A stretch of DNA of 64,000 nucleotides from Balanoglossus misakiensis. Taxonomy: Eukaryota; Hemichordata. Shown piece after piece: positions 32,618 through 46,090 of this stretch (positions are counted from its first letter, which is position 1; every line of letters starts with the position of its first letter). The notes beneath the pieces were generated by a model that saw nothing but the letters and a program-made list of their open reading frames with translations, was not told the DNA's origin and made no database searches. The stretch covers positions 2,604,001 through 2,668,000 of the forward strand of contig CM082584.2 of the NCBI GenBank assembly GCA_040954595.2, in the 5' to 3' direction. The position numbers and the translations under genes were made by a program.

Positions 32618-34354
32618 CTGTAACATTCAACAATCAACATTTCTTTCATCAAAATATTCTCAAAATGCAATCATAAACAGCAGTAATATAAAAGGAAAAC
32701 ATTGAAATCTTCATTAATGAAAAATTATGAAGCCAAAACATGATCATGTACGCCAATTTGAATACAAAATGATGACATCATGTTGTGAGAAAACAAAGAC
32801 AACACAATCACTCTTCTCCAAGACAAAGCAGCAAGATCTCCAAAGGGCAACAGGAAAACAGAAATACAAAACCGGTGCTGGCACTCTCAGGGAAAATAGA
32901 CATTGCCTGTCCATAACATTTCCAGGAATTTTCAACAACAAAAAGACAATTTGGATTCACCTCCTATTGATGTGTTGGTACCCCCTGGAAATTTAATTGT
33001 CAAAGGGGCACCTGAGTGCCCTTTAAAATGATGTTACTCACATGTTGAAGATATAACATTCCCCCTTGCCAGAGTGGAATCACCCTCAAATATTCTGGCG
33101 AAGGGGGACATATACCCCCTGCTGATACCATCCTGAATAAAACACTGTCTGAATATATATATATATATATATATGGAAGAAAATGAGACAAAAGCCCCCT
33201 TAGCTCCTAATTTACAAAAACTGGGACAGTTAATGCCATAATACAAATATAAAGCAATAACAATGTTTCTAATATAAAGAACTATGGTTTAGACACCCAT
33301 CCGTATTTCAAATCTCATTTGAACATTGTCATGTTATAAGATGTACCATTTTTATCATTTTCAAAGACAGTGATGATACCGAAAAGCGTCCCCTTCTCTG
33401 TGATAGTTTTGGGAACATGCATGGATAGCTATTGACCCTGAGTGTATCACCACCAGGGGAGGGTAGAAATTCACAATCTTTCGACATTCATATATTTTCC
33501 TTTTGTCATTCTGTATACACTTTCCTTCTGTAGTTTTTCTCTAGCAATTTATGTTTTAAGTATGTGAGAAATAACACAATAGCTTAATTACAGACACAAT
33601 AATTGGTGTTCAAGAATGTGGTCGAAAAACAATTTGTTTCACTAACAACAATGACATGAATAATTTTATATCATTGCTACAAAAATGCTGGGAGTTGTGA
33701 TCGTGCCTGGGGAGTGATGACTGCTGACAGTCTAAAGCTTGAGTACCTGGGAAGGGTGCTAATTGCTCTGACTGACTCGATAACTCTACAATTAATGTGG
33801 ATTAATTAAATGTTGACAGAATGAAGAGTGCAGATATGAAGTCAAGTTTGGCCCACAAAACTTCAGTTATGTGTTCCACTATTTATGAAAAAGCAAATTA
33901 ATTTAATAACTTCACATTGCAATAGTAAACCAAGTAGTCATTACCATCACATGAATGTCGCCAAAAACCAACATGAGAACGTGGAATGAGAATTGTGTAA
34001 TATTAATTGCAGCTTCCGCAATATATTTTGTTTGACCCATTATATTTACATTTTGTGCAGGGATTGTTTTGCCATTTATGGCTGTGTACAATCGAATCTG
34101 CAAAACTGATAACAGTTTCATAAATACTCTGTGTGCCATCATGATTCTGACAAATAGATGCTTATTTTTCTTTGTAGTGCAGCTTGTATTTACTTATTGA
34201 CTTTTATACAGATACAGTCTTCAAAATCAAATGATTAGCTAGACGACGCAATCCCAACAAAACTAACTTGCCAGTTGAACTCAAGACTGCAACATCGTGA
34301 TATGGTGTAATTTGTGAATGAATTTCAAGGCAATGTTAATGACACAACAATGCA
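32618..34354. other. Upstream region of the ankyrin gene, no clear exon
   Basis: Holds the unidentified 5' end and probable promoter of the minus-strand gene. An (AT)n run lies at 33155-33174. No reading frame resembles a known domain. Confidence 0.35.
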
Positions 34355-34384
34355 ATGGCTTCCCCGGAAGATAAAGACCCACAG
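34355..34384 (+). CDS. Possible 10-codon first coding exon
   Basis: ATGGCTTCCCCGG… encodes MASPEDKDPQ and ends at a strong donor (CAG|GTAAGT). The ATG has G at -3 and G at +4. This looks like a first coding exon of a + strand gene divergent from the ankyrin gene, but no downstream partner exon could be joined. Confidence 0.3.
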
Positions 34385-35776
34385 GTAAGTTACTTTTGAA
34401 CTGAATTTACGCTGTCCGTCTCATCATGACCACTCATAATCTATCAACAGGTGTTTCAGAATAAATATCCGTCTGCTGAGATTTTTCTTGGTTCAAGTGG
34501 ACTGAAACATTTGAACGACAAAATTTACAAATTACCACCCGGACAGAACGTGTCGCAGCAAAATTAAAGTTGTGAAAACTTGACAAATTGTCGATGAAAT
34601 TCAACACTGCAGACAGCAACTTGTAGACACGGCAATATATGTGTGCTCACATTTGCATGTTAGCTCCAATTGCAAGTCAGCTCAAACCAGCTCTGTGCTA
34701 TGCGCGTTTTGTACGCCTAAAATATTAGTCCATGAATCTGACTTGTTCTACAAGACATCAAATGACTGTCCAAACATCTGTGGAAAGGTGAATCAGTCAG
34801 TCAGTCTATCCGTCAGTTGTGAGTGGGGTGTCTGTGTTGGATCGAGAGACTGTGAGTGGGGCACACAACTTTTAACAATGACATCATGGAAACTGTTTGT
34901 TGTTTGTGCTGGACGTACAAAGTTTTTACTAGTAATAAATTGCTCGTCATATTTTATTATCACAATCCAAAGTTTTCAATCTATGTCTGTATTACTGTAT
35001 AGTCAATCATTCTCGAGTCTGATTAGCATCTCTTCAGTGGCTCACTCCACATAGATACCAATTACCATATCAACAGACAATGACCTTTCTGACCTGTGCG
35101 AGTTCATTCAAGGTGACACAATTGTCGATTGTAAGCGAACAGTGTTTCAGCCGCACTCAGTTTAATGTCATGCTAACCTATGATCACTTGGCTATCAGGT
35201 TTTATTGGGCCAGTGGCATGCTTGATCTAGATGTTATTTTTGGAAGCAAAGTTGACGGCTAGATACTAGACTAGGATAGTGCATGATCACATACACGCCA
35301 AGATGAATCATTATAAACACAGAAATCATAGTGTCCTTCATAGTTGCATAGGTGTATGCAGGGACAGTTAAATTCTCTTCATCTTAATTTCATTCAAAAG
35401 CCTTGAATGCTAAATTTTCATGTTGGGATCGGTACGTAACAGCTTGAAAATGTAATTCGCCCATGCAGTCAAATTTAGATAACAAGAAACAATGTTCTCT
35501 TTGTGTAGCCCTTATTAGAAAGGACAGGTATGGTCCCCTTTGGCCATAATGCCCTGACCATATCATCGATCACCTCATGGTATCACACAAACAAACACAC
35601 AAAATGTTGAGTGGTTTACGAGGGTACTCGTTCTAAGCTATTTTCTTCATGATGTTTAGAGATGGCAAAACGTTGACAATAGCAAAGATGCTGAAAGCCA
35701 GTTACCAAACATTCTTTGAGAAATTGTGTTAAAGATGTATGATCAGTAAAATTGAACGTGTTGTTATTTCTCTTAA

Positions 35777-36571
35777 GATGGGTCCCTGGGATCTTTTTGC
35801 CCGTTGCTATGGGCCTTTATAGGACATTACACCCCGATTTGGACTAAGCCGTTTTCAGAGTCTAACAAGGGGCTGGTAACTAGTTGAAAATCTGCACGAT
35901 TGTGAGCGCGCGCCCCCTGACGCCATTGATATGCAAATTAGCTAGGTCAAATTTCAAAAGCCTAAGGCTTTTTATTCCGTGACCTCAAAAACGAACTTGA
36001 TACGTATTCATTAGTTGCTTGAACCAGGGAAGATCGTGACGGATTTTGTTTTCGAATATTATCGTTGTATCCTACGATTTCAGCATACCCGTACCACACC
36101 TGAAAAAGTCATCGATTTTGGGTGTTTTTGGACGCACTCTTCCACTGGTATCGCTTCTTAACACGACGAAAACCGAAAAAACGATCCGTCACACTATGCG
36201 GAAGTGCGTTCTCAACAAGCAGGTCAAATTTGGCTGGCCTACGTCGCCTGTGAAAAAAGCCTTAGGGATTTTTGTGAACGGTACAAAATCTCTGTGTACA
36301 AAACATTGGATTTTTAGCGTTCGATCCAGTTACTGTGGTTACAGGACGCGCACGCTATCGCTGACCGCTGCTTTGCCGTATTAGCGTGGCGGCCTATGGC
36401 CGGGCGGTAGCTGCCGTAAACATACTCAGACAGGGGATGTGCACACAATCGTGCGTATTTTTAACTAGTTACAAGCCCCTTGTCGGACGTTCATAACGGT
36501 TTCGATCAAAATTGAGTGTAGTGTCCTATAAAGGCCCATAGCAACGAGCAAAAAGATCCCAGGGACCCATC
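35777..36571. mobile_element. 795-bp TTAA-flanked element with long inverted ends
   Basis: TTAA at 35773-35776 and 36572-36575 flank ends that are inverted copies of each other for over 50 bp: GATGGGTCCCTGGGATC at left and GATCCCAGGGACCCATC at right, then TATAGGACA… inside. Further pairing continues to about 35925/36440 with interruptions (ACTAGTT, GCACGATTGTG). A frame of 112 codons inside matches nothing known. Non-autonomous TTAA-targeting transposon. Confidence 0.8.
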
Positions 36572-36605
36572 TTAATTGTACATTTTTGGTTTCTCCTTAA
36601 ATTAA

Positions 36606-36958
36606 ATATGGCGTTTACTGTAATTTGAATCATGGGAAAAAAAGCGCCAGGACCAACTTCCGCCCACCATGGTGTGGGTGATACCATTCTCCGATTGGTG
36701 TCACTGGGCGACAGACTAGGCGTATTTTCATAGCTATTGTTTGTTCTTTGCATCAGTTGATAAACAATCATCAGCAAAGTCGAAAATTTGTCATCTATTG
36801 ACAGTTTTCATGAGCTATAACCCATGAAAAATATGCAAATACGCTTAGCTTGTGATGCAGTGATACCAATCGGAAAATGGTATCACCCACACCAAGGTGG
36901 GCGGAAGTTGGTCCTGGCGCTTTTTTTCCCATGATTCAAATTACAGTAAACGCCATAT
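36606..36958. mobile_element. 353-bp foldback element
   Basis: The left arm from ATATGGCGTTTACTGTAATT (36606) pairs with the right arm ending AATTACAGTAAACGCCATAT (36958). Arms of roughly 150-170 bp include AGCGCCAGGACCAACTTCCG and its complement. The transcript would form one long hairpin. It lies 30 bp from the preceding TTAA element. Confidence 0.8.
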
Positions 36959-37373
36959 TGGAAATTCTGCCAACTTTCCCTAGATTTTGTAAAAAATCGC
37001 GCGACCTATACATGGCGAATATGTTTTTTTTCTGAAAGAGTGACATCAAAGCTACCAAATTATGTAGAAATCAGCTACGCCTGATTTCCCCTTTAATAGG
37101 ATAACATGGTGAAAGCAGGCGATCTGATGTCAGATGAAGCAAATTTTTCATGGTATTTTGGAGTTACTGAATGAAGCTAGACTTTGAGGATTATTTTTCA
37201 GATTTTAGGTTTGCATTTAAAAACAAAACACTTTGTTCTTTGTCCATGTAATGTCTTTAATCATTTTATATGTTTTAAATAAAATTACCTTTTAAGTGAA
37301 TTTTATTATGTGAGCAGTTTTTTGTTGATGCACGATGGGAGGAAGTGTATCGGCTTGAAATATGCATTTACCG

Positions 37374-37437
37374 ATTTGTTGCTATTGATCTGCTTTGAAA
37401 TGCAGTTGCATCTCAAAGCAGATTAATAGTAACAAAT
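37374..37437. repeat. Short inverted repeat (hairpin)
   Basis: ATTTGTTGCTATTGATCTGC…TTGAAATGC pairs with …CTCAAAGCAGAT and TAGTAACAAAT around a 6-10 base loop. Origin not recognised. Confidence 0.55.
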
Positions 37438-38025
37438 TTACAGCAAAGGTGAATAAGAAGGAAAGGTCAAATCCTGACAATGAAGGATGACCCCAGAATT
37501 GTGACCTTTGGGGTAATTTAAATATGACCCCAAAATTATTTTGCAAATATTTGCCAACAATGATGACATAATGTATGGTAATTTCTGGAAGGGTCTGCGT
37601 TAAATATATGTAAAAATACCAGGAATGTGAACTCAACTATGCAAATGTAAATGTCTGTGATGATGATGTAACGTATGCTAATAACACAGTCATGCAAATA
37701 GCAAGGAAGATATGCACTGAGAATGTGTACAAATACGTTGGAATGTTTATAGTGTGCACTTGATCTGCATTGGTCTGCGTTGTGCACACCCGTGATCTTC
37801 ATAGATATACGTGCACGTATACTAACACATTGGTATGTTCCATATACGTGAATATACGTCACATATACGTGGTGCAGATTGTAGATGTACAACTGTGCAG
37901 ACTATTGTATACTTGCGCATATTCCTAATCTACGTGTCCATATACGTGAAAATACTGAATGTATATCAACCTTTTTGCCCAGTGGGGGGTATTCCGAATG
38001 TGCCCTTCCTATGATAGCTGCAAAA

Positions 38026-38091
38026 ATTGTAGCCTAGATGGGCTGGTTGATCAAGCCCGTCAGCGATCAACCAGCCCACCAAAGCTACAAT
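38026..38091. repeat. Short inverted repeat (hairpin)
   Basis: ATTGTAGC…GGGCTGGTTGATC at left pairs with GATCAACCAGCCC…GCTACAAT at right around a 12-base centre. Possibly a small foldback element; ATGATAGCTG occurs on both sides. Confidence 0.6.
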
Positions 38092-39097
38092 TATTGGACC
38101 TATTCTTATGATAGCTGGATCCATAGGGTAAACTGTACAAAACAAATCATTGTCAGTATAAAATATGGTAACTTTTGGCTTTTGTTTCTTCTCATTGAAT
38201 TTCGACATCGCAAAGAAATTTTATATGTCAGTCAATACTTATAACATTGAAATATGCATGAAGTTGCACAGTTCATATAAATATTACACCACTGGCTACT
38301 AAGCTATATCATGCCACTTTTATGACCCCTTTTGACCTCCTGATCCTGGAATTTTGTTGGTGTGAGTATACAATTTCGAGTTTACCAACCACGCTATTAA
38401 ATCAATGCATTTTTTCTCATCCTTGAACAAAACTGTTAAACATTGCCTGTGTTAGAAAGATTAGCTGTTGTATTTAACATTGAATGATGAATGATGTCAA
38501 ACCAACAAATCACCAGGATGTAAGGTCACACAGGGGTCATGAAAGAGGCCTGTAAGATACTCTTGTTCTCTGCCCACTTTCTAACCCTGCTGTCACTACC
38601 AGCAGCAGGAATGGGACAGGGGTCCAGGCTATATCTATAGGACTGTTTGCTAACATTAAGTGTGTTTACTTGAGTAAGTTGGGTACTATGATAGGAATTG
38701 TCACCATTACTGTAGGGGGAGACATGAGTCTACCTGGTTGATTTATATTTTACATGTTGTGCTTAGATTAATAGAAATAATTGATGCATGGTTACTTAGG
38801 AACACTTCCATAACTAGTCTGTATTTTGCCTCTGCCAAATAGTAAAGAAAAAAAAATCAGAGAATAGGCAGAGTAGAAACTAAGCTGCACTCCCCTAACA
38901 ATAAAATGGTTTACCCGTAAGTCTAATGTGATGCATCGTGTCATTCAATTTGTGTCAATAAAATGGCAACCACTTCAGTGTTCAGTGCAAACAGTGTGTG
39001 ACATACCTTTCCACCTGACCAAATCTATTAGAAACACATTTTTTGAAAAGAATTTGTTTTAAAGGGGCAGCTGCTATGACATTTGGGATATTAACTA
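38092..39097. other. Non-coding stretch
   Basis: AT-rich sequence without recognisable exons, domains or clear repeats. Confidence 0.4.
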
Positions 39098-39248
39098 CAG
39101 TAAAACCTGTCTGAACAGAACACTGAAGGCACTGAAGAAATTGTAAAGGTTCTTTTAATATGTGATTCTATGTCGAAGGGACTGAAACGGTGTTCAGTAT
39201 AGACAGGTTTCAAGATTAGACAGGGTTTGGTTTTGACAGGTTTTACTG
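39098..39248. mobile_element. TA-flanked element, copy 2
   Basis: It starts CAGTAAAACCTGTCTGAA after TA, ends GACAGGTTTTACTG, and shares internal AAAGGTTCTTTTAA and TTCTATGTC with the copy at 31525-31694. Confidence 0.6.
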
Positions 39249-39528
39249 AAGGTTGAAAATTAATTCTATGTGGCCACTGAAGTTTCTTGTGCTACTCCCA
39301 ACAATATGTTGGAACCCACAATTTATGTATAAAATACCTTCCACTAAATATTCAAATGTCACCAAAAACATTTGACTCTAAATAAATAAATAAATATATT
39401 CAATAAACACATATTTTGAAGACAAGTTGCATATTTGCTTGTAAAAGTAGTAAAATCTGTGATAGCATTACACACCCACAGGCAATGTTGACAAGTGAAG
39501 TAAGGGTATATTAGCATGCTGTTTGGAG

Positions 39529-40010
39529 TTGTTTTTGTTGTTGTTGTTGTTCCTTTATTCCTCCTCGAAATGAGAAGAGTTACATCAACACATTAAATTA
39601 CAGAGGTACTACTATACTAAATTATATAAGATGGCTTCCGACAAGAAGCATTTCACGGTACTAAATTCAGTTCGCAAGGCATATTTGTACAAGGTCCAGC
39701 ACATTTTCTTGAAGAGTTGCTTGTTCACCAGACTCCTGGTAGTCAACCATGTAAATTCTATCTCCTAAAATATTAGCAATGAAGGCAAGATCATTTGAGT
39801 TGTAAAGTGTTGTAGAAACAGTAATGCTCATTTTGTCGAAAAGACAGTTCCAAAAAGAGTCCCTTGCTGTTGTTGTATGACATTATGACATATTAAGATA
39901 GACCAATCTAAGTTGTAAAATAAAATCATGAAAATAATGCAAAAGTGGCATCTCTTGAGATTTTATGCAAGGGCAATTGACACATGACCCACCACACACG
40001 TACTGATAAG
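39529..40010 (-). pseudogene. LINE 3' fragment with (AAC)n tail
   Basis: On the minus strand, a decayed frame reads YVCGGSCVNCPCIKSQEM, then ARDSFWNCLFDKMSITVS, TLYNSNDLAFIANILGDR and DLVQICLAN before a stop near 39674. A 3' UTR and an (AAC)n tail follow at 39529-39550. A cysteine-rich knuckle near the end of a frame followed by a simple-repeat tail suggests the last part of a LINE ORF2, of a family different from the others here. Confidence 0.4.
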
Positions 40011-42450
40011 AAAGGGAGTATATAAGAACCACGTTGGCAAACATTTTAAGGCAAATATTGACCAGCTGTCATAAAACTGTCAGATATTTTATTGCTCTTA
40101 TAGAGAATGGCCTTCACCTGTATCTGATTACATGTTGGAGTCAGTGAGACTCCATGTGTACCAGCCTCCAGTGTGTAATTGTTATCAGCACCGCTCAAGT
40201 TAATTCATACTTATTGTATTAAAACTTAAACGTTTACTATTGTTCCTATTAGCCAACATCGATTGAATTGTTATTAATATCAGCGTGTTCACACTCACTC
40301 ATGTACTAAGTAAAGAAGTGTAAATGACATCCCTGTCCACACAAGACCACTATAAAAGTCATAAGTTTGACCTTCCATTAATTAGGTTTCTGTGACTATT
40401 CCCTAGGTATTGTTGTTTTTGATATTCTGATGGTTTAGTTTGAAGTTTATTGACATGCTGTCTGTTCAGCTTGATATGTACAGGTACATATCAGAAGCAA
40501 TTTACTATGAGTCTAAAAGATTAAATACTGTTTGTTATATTGGCTTTACGGGTATAGACTTTGACAGAAACCACTCAACACACTTAATTTATAGCTCAGA
40601 ATGTTTGTTTAGTCGCTAGCAAATAAATAACACTCCACCACAATCAAGTAACAAACAAGCAAACACTTTTCTACCAGATCGCGTTAAAGTCAGGAATTAT
40701 CATGAGCTACAGTTTATACAGCTTTTTGGCAAATATTGTAGCAACCATGGTCCTTTTAGAGCGATAGTTTCTGAATTGCCATAAGAGGCTGTGGTATATT
40801 TGCATGTTTTAATTATTAATCAGGCAATTCAAGCTTCCGGGACACAGTACCATTCAGCACATGCGTCTCATAAATGTATGGACATGTAAATTTTAAGTGT
40901 TACTTTGCCATGCCGATTGGCATTATTTTTTCTACTGCAGATCGCTGCCCTGCGTGAGTGTTGGGTGATTGATGGTGATTCCCTCCGCCGTTTCGGCTTT
41001 TCGTGTAAATCACAGTCGAGGAGTTTACGTGTATTTAATGCATGTTCGCGTGTCCGCTTATTATCCAGAGACTTCAGTGGAGTCGCCTAGGTGTGACTGT
41101 CATAAGGATACCGCTCGAACAAGTATACAGTAAATCATGACATGTTGAGTAGATATTGTATTTCAAGAGATATATTTTAGAAAATTGGGCCAATGTAGCC
41201 TCTACAGGCAGAATTGTGTGTATATTGGAGAGAAAAAAATCATTCAGACTATATTACAGTTCTGTATTCAAACCCATGTCCACGATCCTATACATGCAGT
41301 GATAGGACAGGCATACATTTCAGGCTCTGTCACGTCACTGTGTCTACAGCACTTTATATAGCTATGTCAACCCAGCTGTCACATATATTGTGAATGGCTA
41401 ACGCCATAACGGCATCATCCCTGTATTCTGACTATTCGTAATGGTAATAAAATAGTACTGAAATGACTGGTACGCCATACAGCATTACAATCAACAAAAA
41501 GTAAAAAAATAAATATAAAAGTAAACAAAAAAAACAGGAAAACATTTTTAAAATACCAATAAAATTATGAAACTACTAGAAGGGGTAACGGCTGAGAAAG
41601 CGGGTAGAAAGACTTGCAAATTAAACTTAGGTGGCGCAGCTTCACCAGCAAACGTCTTCACCCAAGCGCCATTGGAATGCTAATCTCAACAACAGATTTT
41701 ACCTCATTTCAAGCATCAAACTGAAAAAAAATAGCGTCAAGGACACTGTGGTCCCATTTGAGGATTATGCGGAAACAGTGACACACCAGATAAAAATTAC
41801 AGGTGACATTGCTATCAGATATGATCTCACCATATAGAAATATGGAATGTAAAAAAATTAATAAGGAACATGCCCAATAAACTGTCATGTGTCATGGCAG
41901 TCTTACAACTGATGCTAGAAAAAAAATTGACCAAAAATTGTCTGTACAAACACAAATGAGAAGAAACTTCTTTCAGTCAGCCCTGGAACAGACACATGTG
42001 TTATGAAATTATATCCTAAATTTCAAAGCAATCAGAGAAAAAACAAATTTCAAAGCAATCCAACAAGCAGTTTCACAGAAAATATTTGTTCAAAAGTGGC
42101 AAAAACACAAATATGCAAATATCACCAAAATTTTGCAAATCTTACTTCAATCACTACAAGGAACATGCTGCAAAAGTTCAATGCAATATGACAAGCAGTT
42201 TCAGACAAAAAAAAATTGACAAAAATTGCAAAAGTTTCCCCGATAACACATTTATGCAGATATCCAATTTTTTTACAGCATATTACTTAGGTTACCCCTA
42301 CGAACATGCCTACCAAATTGCAAAGCCATCTGGCATGCGGTTTTAAGGGAAAAAAATTGACCAAATATGGCAAATATTGCTCAAAATAATAAATATGCAA
42401 ATTTTGCAACAATTTGAACAAAACTATGGTTACTCAGACAACCATTAGAT
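40011..42450. other. Non-coding stretch with dispersed repeats
   Basis: No gene recognised. 41880-42440 has A-rich sequence with repeated phrases (AAATTTCAAAGCAATC, CATGCCTACCAAATTG) resembling 44337-44690, so LINE-C1 may have landed inside an older repeat. Confidence 0.4.
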
Positions 42451-42451
42451 G

Positions 42452-44336
42452 ATAGATAGATAGATAGTTTTATTTCACCAGAAAGATGCATTTTACATAA
42501 CTGGTGCGGACCAGGGAAGTAGTTCTAGTGGAACTAGTCGTGTCCCTGGCCCTAAATACATACAAATCATTGAAACAATTAATATAATTGCCAATTCACA
42601 TCACAAAACAATAGTTGGTAGTCAAACAACGCGGTGACAAAGTAAACAGGTTTATAAAAGAGGTTAAATTAATCTATGCTCAACAGATACATTTTCAGAG
42701 AGCTTTTAAATAAGTTCCTTGATTGAATTGATTTTATTTGTGTAGGAATTTCATTCCAATGCTTGGCAATAGAATAGTATAAATTATTTTGAGATGAAGT
42801 AAGTTTTACTTTGGGAAGCGTAAACTTATCAGTAGAGGCAAATCTTGTAAAATATTTGTGTGATACAAATGAAGCATAGCGATCTAGTGAGTGGGCGTAA
42901 TGCCCTGCCTTTAGATCATACGCAAAAACACAAGTTTGAAATTTACAGAGTTTGTAAACATTAAGAATTCCAAGTTGCTGAAAAAGTGGTGCGCTATGTG
43001 TATTGGGGCTAGAAAATGTTATAAGTCTTACAAGTCTCTTTTGCAATTTGAAAATACAATCTAAATAGGTTTTATACGCATTTCCCTATATTTCGCTACA
43101 ATACATTATATGGGGAAGGATAAGACAATTGTATAGTAATAAAATTATAGACTTAGAGAGATAATGGCGTACATATGAAATAATACCGATTTTTTGGCTA
43201 ACCTTCTTAAAGATAATGTTGATGTGAGACTTCCAGGATAATGATGAGTCAAGAGTAACTCCAAGATAAATAGCAGAAGAAACTTTATGTAATGGTAAAT
43301 CAGAGACATATAAATCTCCCTCAGGCTTAAACTTCGCCTGGGCTGTTTTGAAAATAACATAGTTTGTTTTGTCAATATTAATAGTAAGTTTATTTGACTT
43401 ACACCAGGTCTGTACTTTAGTTAGCTCAACATTCAGAGTGGCAAGATCAATTTTGTCCTGCTTATCTGAACAAAATAAATTGGTATCGTCAGCAAATAAC
43501 CTGAATTGAAAATAGTCTGAGGAACTGCAGATATCATTTATATTTACTAAAAAAAGAAGTGGACCTAGAATTGATCCCTGTGGAATCCCACAGGAGATCC
43601 TTTTCGCTTTTGAAGTGCAATTATTGACCTTGACATACTGCTGTCGGTCTTCTATATAAGTCTTAAACCAATTAAGTGTGGATCCCCTAATCCCATAGTG
43701 GCATAGCTTAGCTAACAAAATTGTGTGGTTAATCGTATCAAATGCCTTTTTAAAATCAATAAAGATACCAATGGTAACAAGACCGTTATCAATGTGCTTT
43801 GATATTTCAGTTGTGAGATCTGCTAAAGCTAACTTAGTACTATATTTCTTACGAAATCCATATTGGCTGTTAGTGAGAATATCAAATTTTTCGAAAAAAG
43901 AACACAGTTGCTTATTTACAATAGACTCATACAGCTTACTAAATATTGGCAAGACAGAGATAGGTCTGTAGTTTCCTATTTCATGAACACAGCCCTTTTT
44001 AAAAATTGGTGTTACTCTTGCCATTTTCAGTTTCTCTGGAAAAATACCCTGTGACAAGGAAATATTAACAATATGAGCAAATGGTTCTGTAATATAATCA
44101 GCTGCTTCCTTTACAAGTTTTGGATATATTTCATCAAAACCAGCAGCTTTACAATGGTCTAATAAATTAATTTCTCTGAGTATATCACCAGAATGCACAG
44201 GATGGAAAAAGAAAGAATTAAAATGACGAATACCAAGGTAATCATTGAAATTAGTGCTACAATGAATTTGTGATGCTAGATTTTGTCCAATGTTGACAAA
44301 AAAAGAATTAAAAGCGTCAGCTATATCAATATTTTA
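42452..44336 (-). pseudogene. LINE-C copy 1, 5'-truncated reverse transcriptase
   Basis: The minus strand encodes reverse transcriptase from AAGFDEIYPKLVKEAAD through NYRPISVLPIFSKLYE, IFIDFKKAFDTINHTI, GIPQGSILGPLLFLVNIND and catalytic FADD, then LYLGVTLDSSLSWKSH-type thumb sequence. A TAG at 43086-43088 replaces the Trp codon present in copy 2 (CSEIWGN), after which the last 125 residues are open to 42669. The element ends in a 3' UTR with a hairpin (42511-42549) and a (TATC)n tail. It is 5' truncated at 44336. Motifs indicate a CR1/jockey-like clade. Confidence 0.8.
42511..42549 (-). repeat. LINE-C 3' UTR hairpin (copy 1)
   Basis: CCAGGGA…AGTTC…GAACT…TCCCTGG forms a two-part stem close to the 3' end of the element. 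It is identical at 46514-46552 in copy 2, and may be the structure recognised during reverse transcription. Confidence 0.45.
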
Positions 44337-45174
44337 GGAAGCTTCATACTAAATTTCAAAGAAGTAAGCCCATCACTTTGATAAATGAAGACTTTTTATT
44401 GAATAACATAGAAAAATAAAAAAAAATGCATAAAAAATAGGAAATCGATAATATTAGCTCAAAACATACAGGACTGTATGAGGTTGATATAAGGTACATG
44501 CATACCAATTTTCAAATCAATATGACCAGTGGTTGTTGAGTTACCGAGTTTTGTCACATTTTCCCAGCTAATTTGCATATTTTTGGCAATGACAACTTCA
44601 TTTGAACAAACTCCCATCTACAGCCCTGCCTGCATCTACACACCAAATATCAAGGTCATACGCGCTGTGGTTTTCAAGTTGTTGATGTGGACGGACATAC
44701 AGACATACATCCATCCATACATCCATCCATACATCCATCCATACATACAGACGCAATCAATCCCATAAGGTCCCATGGTACATACCAATGGGACCTAAAA
44801 ACGTGATAGTGTAATGAAATTTGTCAAACTTGTGGTCATTTTATTTTATCAAATTTCTGCATTTTTATCTGATTGTGGTCTTACCTTCAAATCACTTGAC
44901 AAGGTAGGCGACACAATGTTGCATGCTAGGAAGGTGACGATTTTTGACTAAGAGCAGTGTTATGTTAAGCTTATTCCTATCTCAACCTATTCCAACACAA
45001 TGTTCAATGAGAACTTTTAATTGTAACAACTGACATTTCACATCAAAAGCAACACTGTTCTGGAAATGACGACAACTGTTATAAGAGGTTCATTTATGTA
45101 TTTATGTATTTTGGACTGGAGACTGCTGTGCAAAATTCACCTCAATGGGCCTTAATATTAAATACACCATCAAA
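44337..45174. other. Non-coding stretch with CATCCATA tandem repeat
   Basis: No gene seen. A short tandem array of ACATCCATCCAT units lies at about 44701-44755, inside an older repeat that has phrases in common with 41.9-42.4 kb. Confidence 0.5.
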
Positions 45175-45999
45175 CACTGTGTGAAATAGCCTGAATCCAC
45201 CAAGGATTGTTGTGGATTCTTTCGTGGATTCTTACAGAATCCAGTAGAATCCTGAGATATCCATCGTGGATACTCAGAGAATCCACATATAATCCAAAAG
45301 TGGATTCTGTCAAATACGGAACACTTTCAGAATCCACAATAGAATCCTTTACAGTATTTCAGTGGATTCTCTGTAACAGTTCCCAGAGAAATCTTTGCTT
45401 GATTTTGATGGATTCTGCATGAGAGTAATAATCGTGGGGTTACGCCCATTCCCTCAAAATTTCCCATGTGACCTTGCATCTAGAAAATGGCATTAAATAT
45501 CACCGATATTTGCTGCCTTTAGTTTTAGAAAGAAAGCCACTATAATAATTGAGATATACGATCGGAATTTTGTTCAAGCGTGCTCTAGTCATGCTCTTTT
45601 GCATTGGACACGGAATGTGTAAATTCAGAACTTCTATTCCATTTACTGTTTTATTTCGATTAGGAGTACAATGGGACCTATTTGGGATGTAGTAATTTTA
45701 ATTCATGTTTTATCTTTTTTATTAAGAAATGTATATGTTTGTGTTTGCAATTATGTTCGTGTTACACTAGGTTCCTTGATTCATAATGTATTCCGGGCCG
45801 GGGCAATTGTTTCTGAGTTGTAATTGTGGTGATGGCAAACGCCTGTCTGCTTTTGAACTTTCACAGTTGAATGCTTCAATAATAAATTCCTGACTTTGGA
45901 TGAACTTCTGTGCTTGAGTTTGTACTCCTTCCAGATGACTCATTCCCGTGGGGAAACAAATAAACATACATAATGATTACCTTTTGTTATTATGCAATG

Positions 46000-46090
46000 C
46001 TTTAGCACCTCCAACTGGTCATGCCTTTTAGCACCTCCAACTGGACATGCCTTTTAGCACCTTCAACTGGACATGCCTTTTACACCTGGA
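46000..46090. repeat. 26-bp minisatellite, about 3.5 units
   Basis: Units of TTTTAGCACCTCCAACTGG followed by ACATGCC repeat with few differences, inside the candidate CACTA-like element. Confidence 0.75.

Noticed and set aside
36046-36384. 112-codon frame in the TTAA element as a small transposase
   Set aside because: No DDE-type motifs or known domain, and the element is fully explained as non-autonomous.
40905-41090. Short frame with a signal-peptide-like start
   Set aside because: Only 61 codons, no partner exons, and no similarity recognised.
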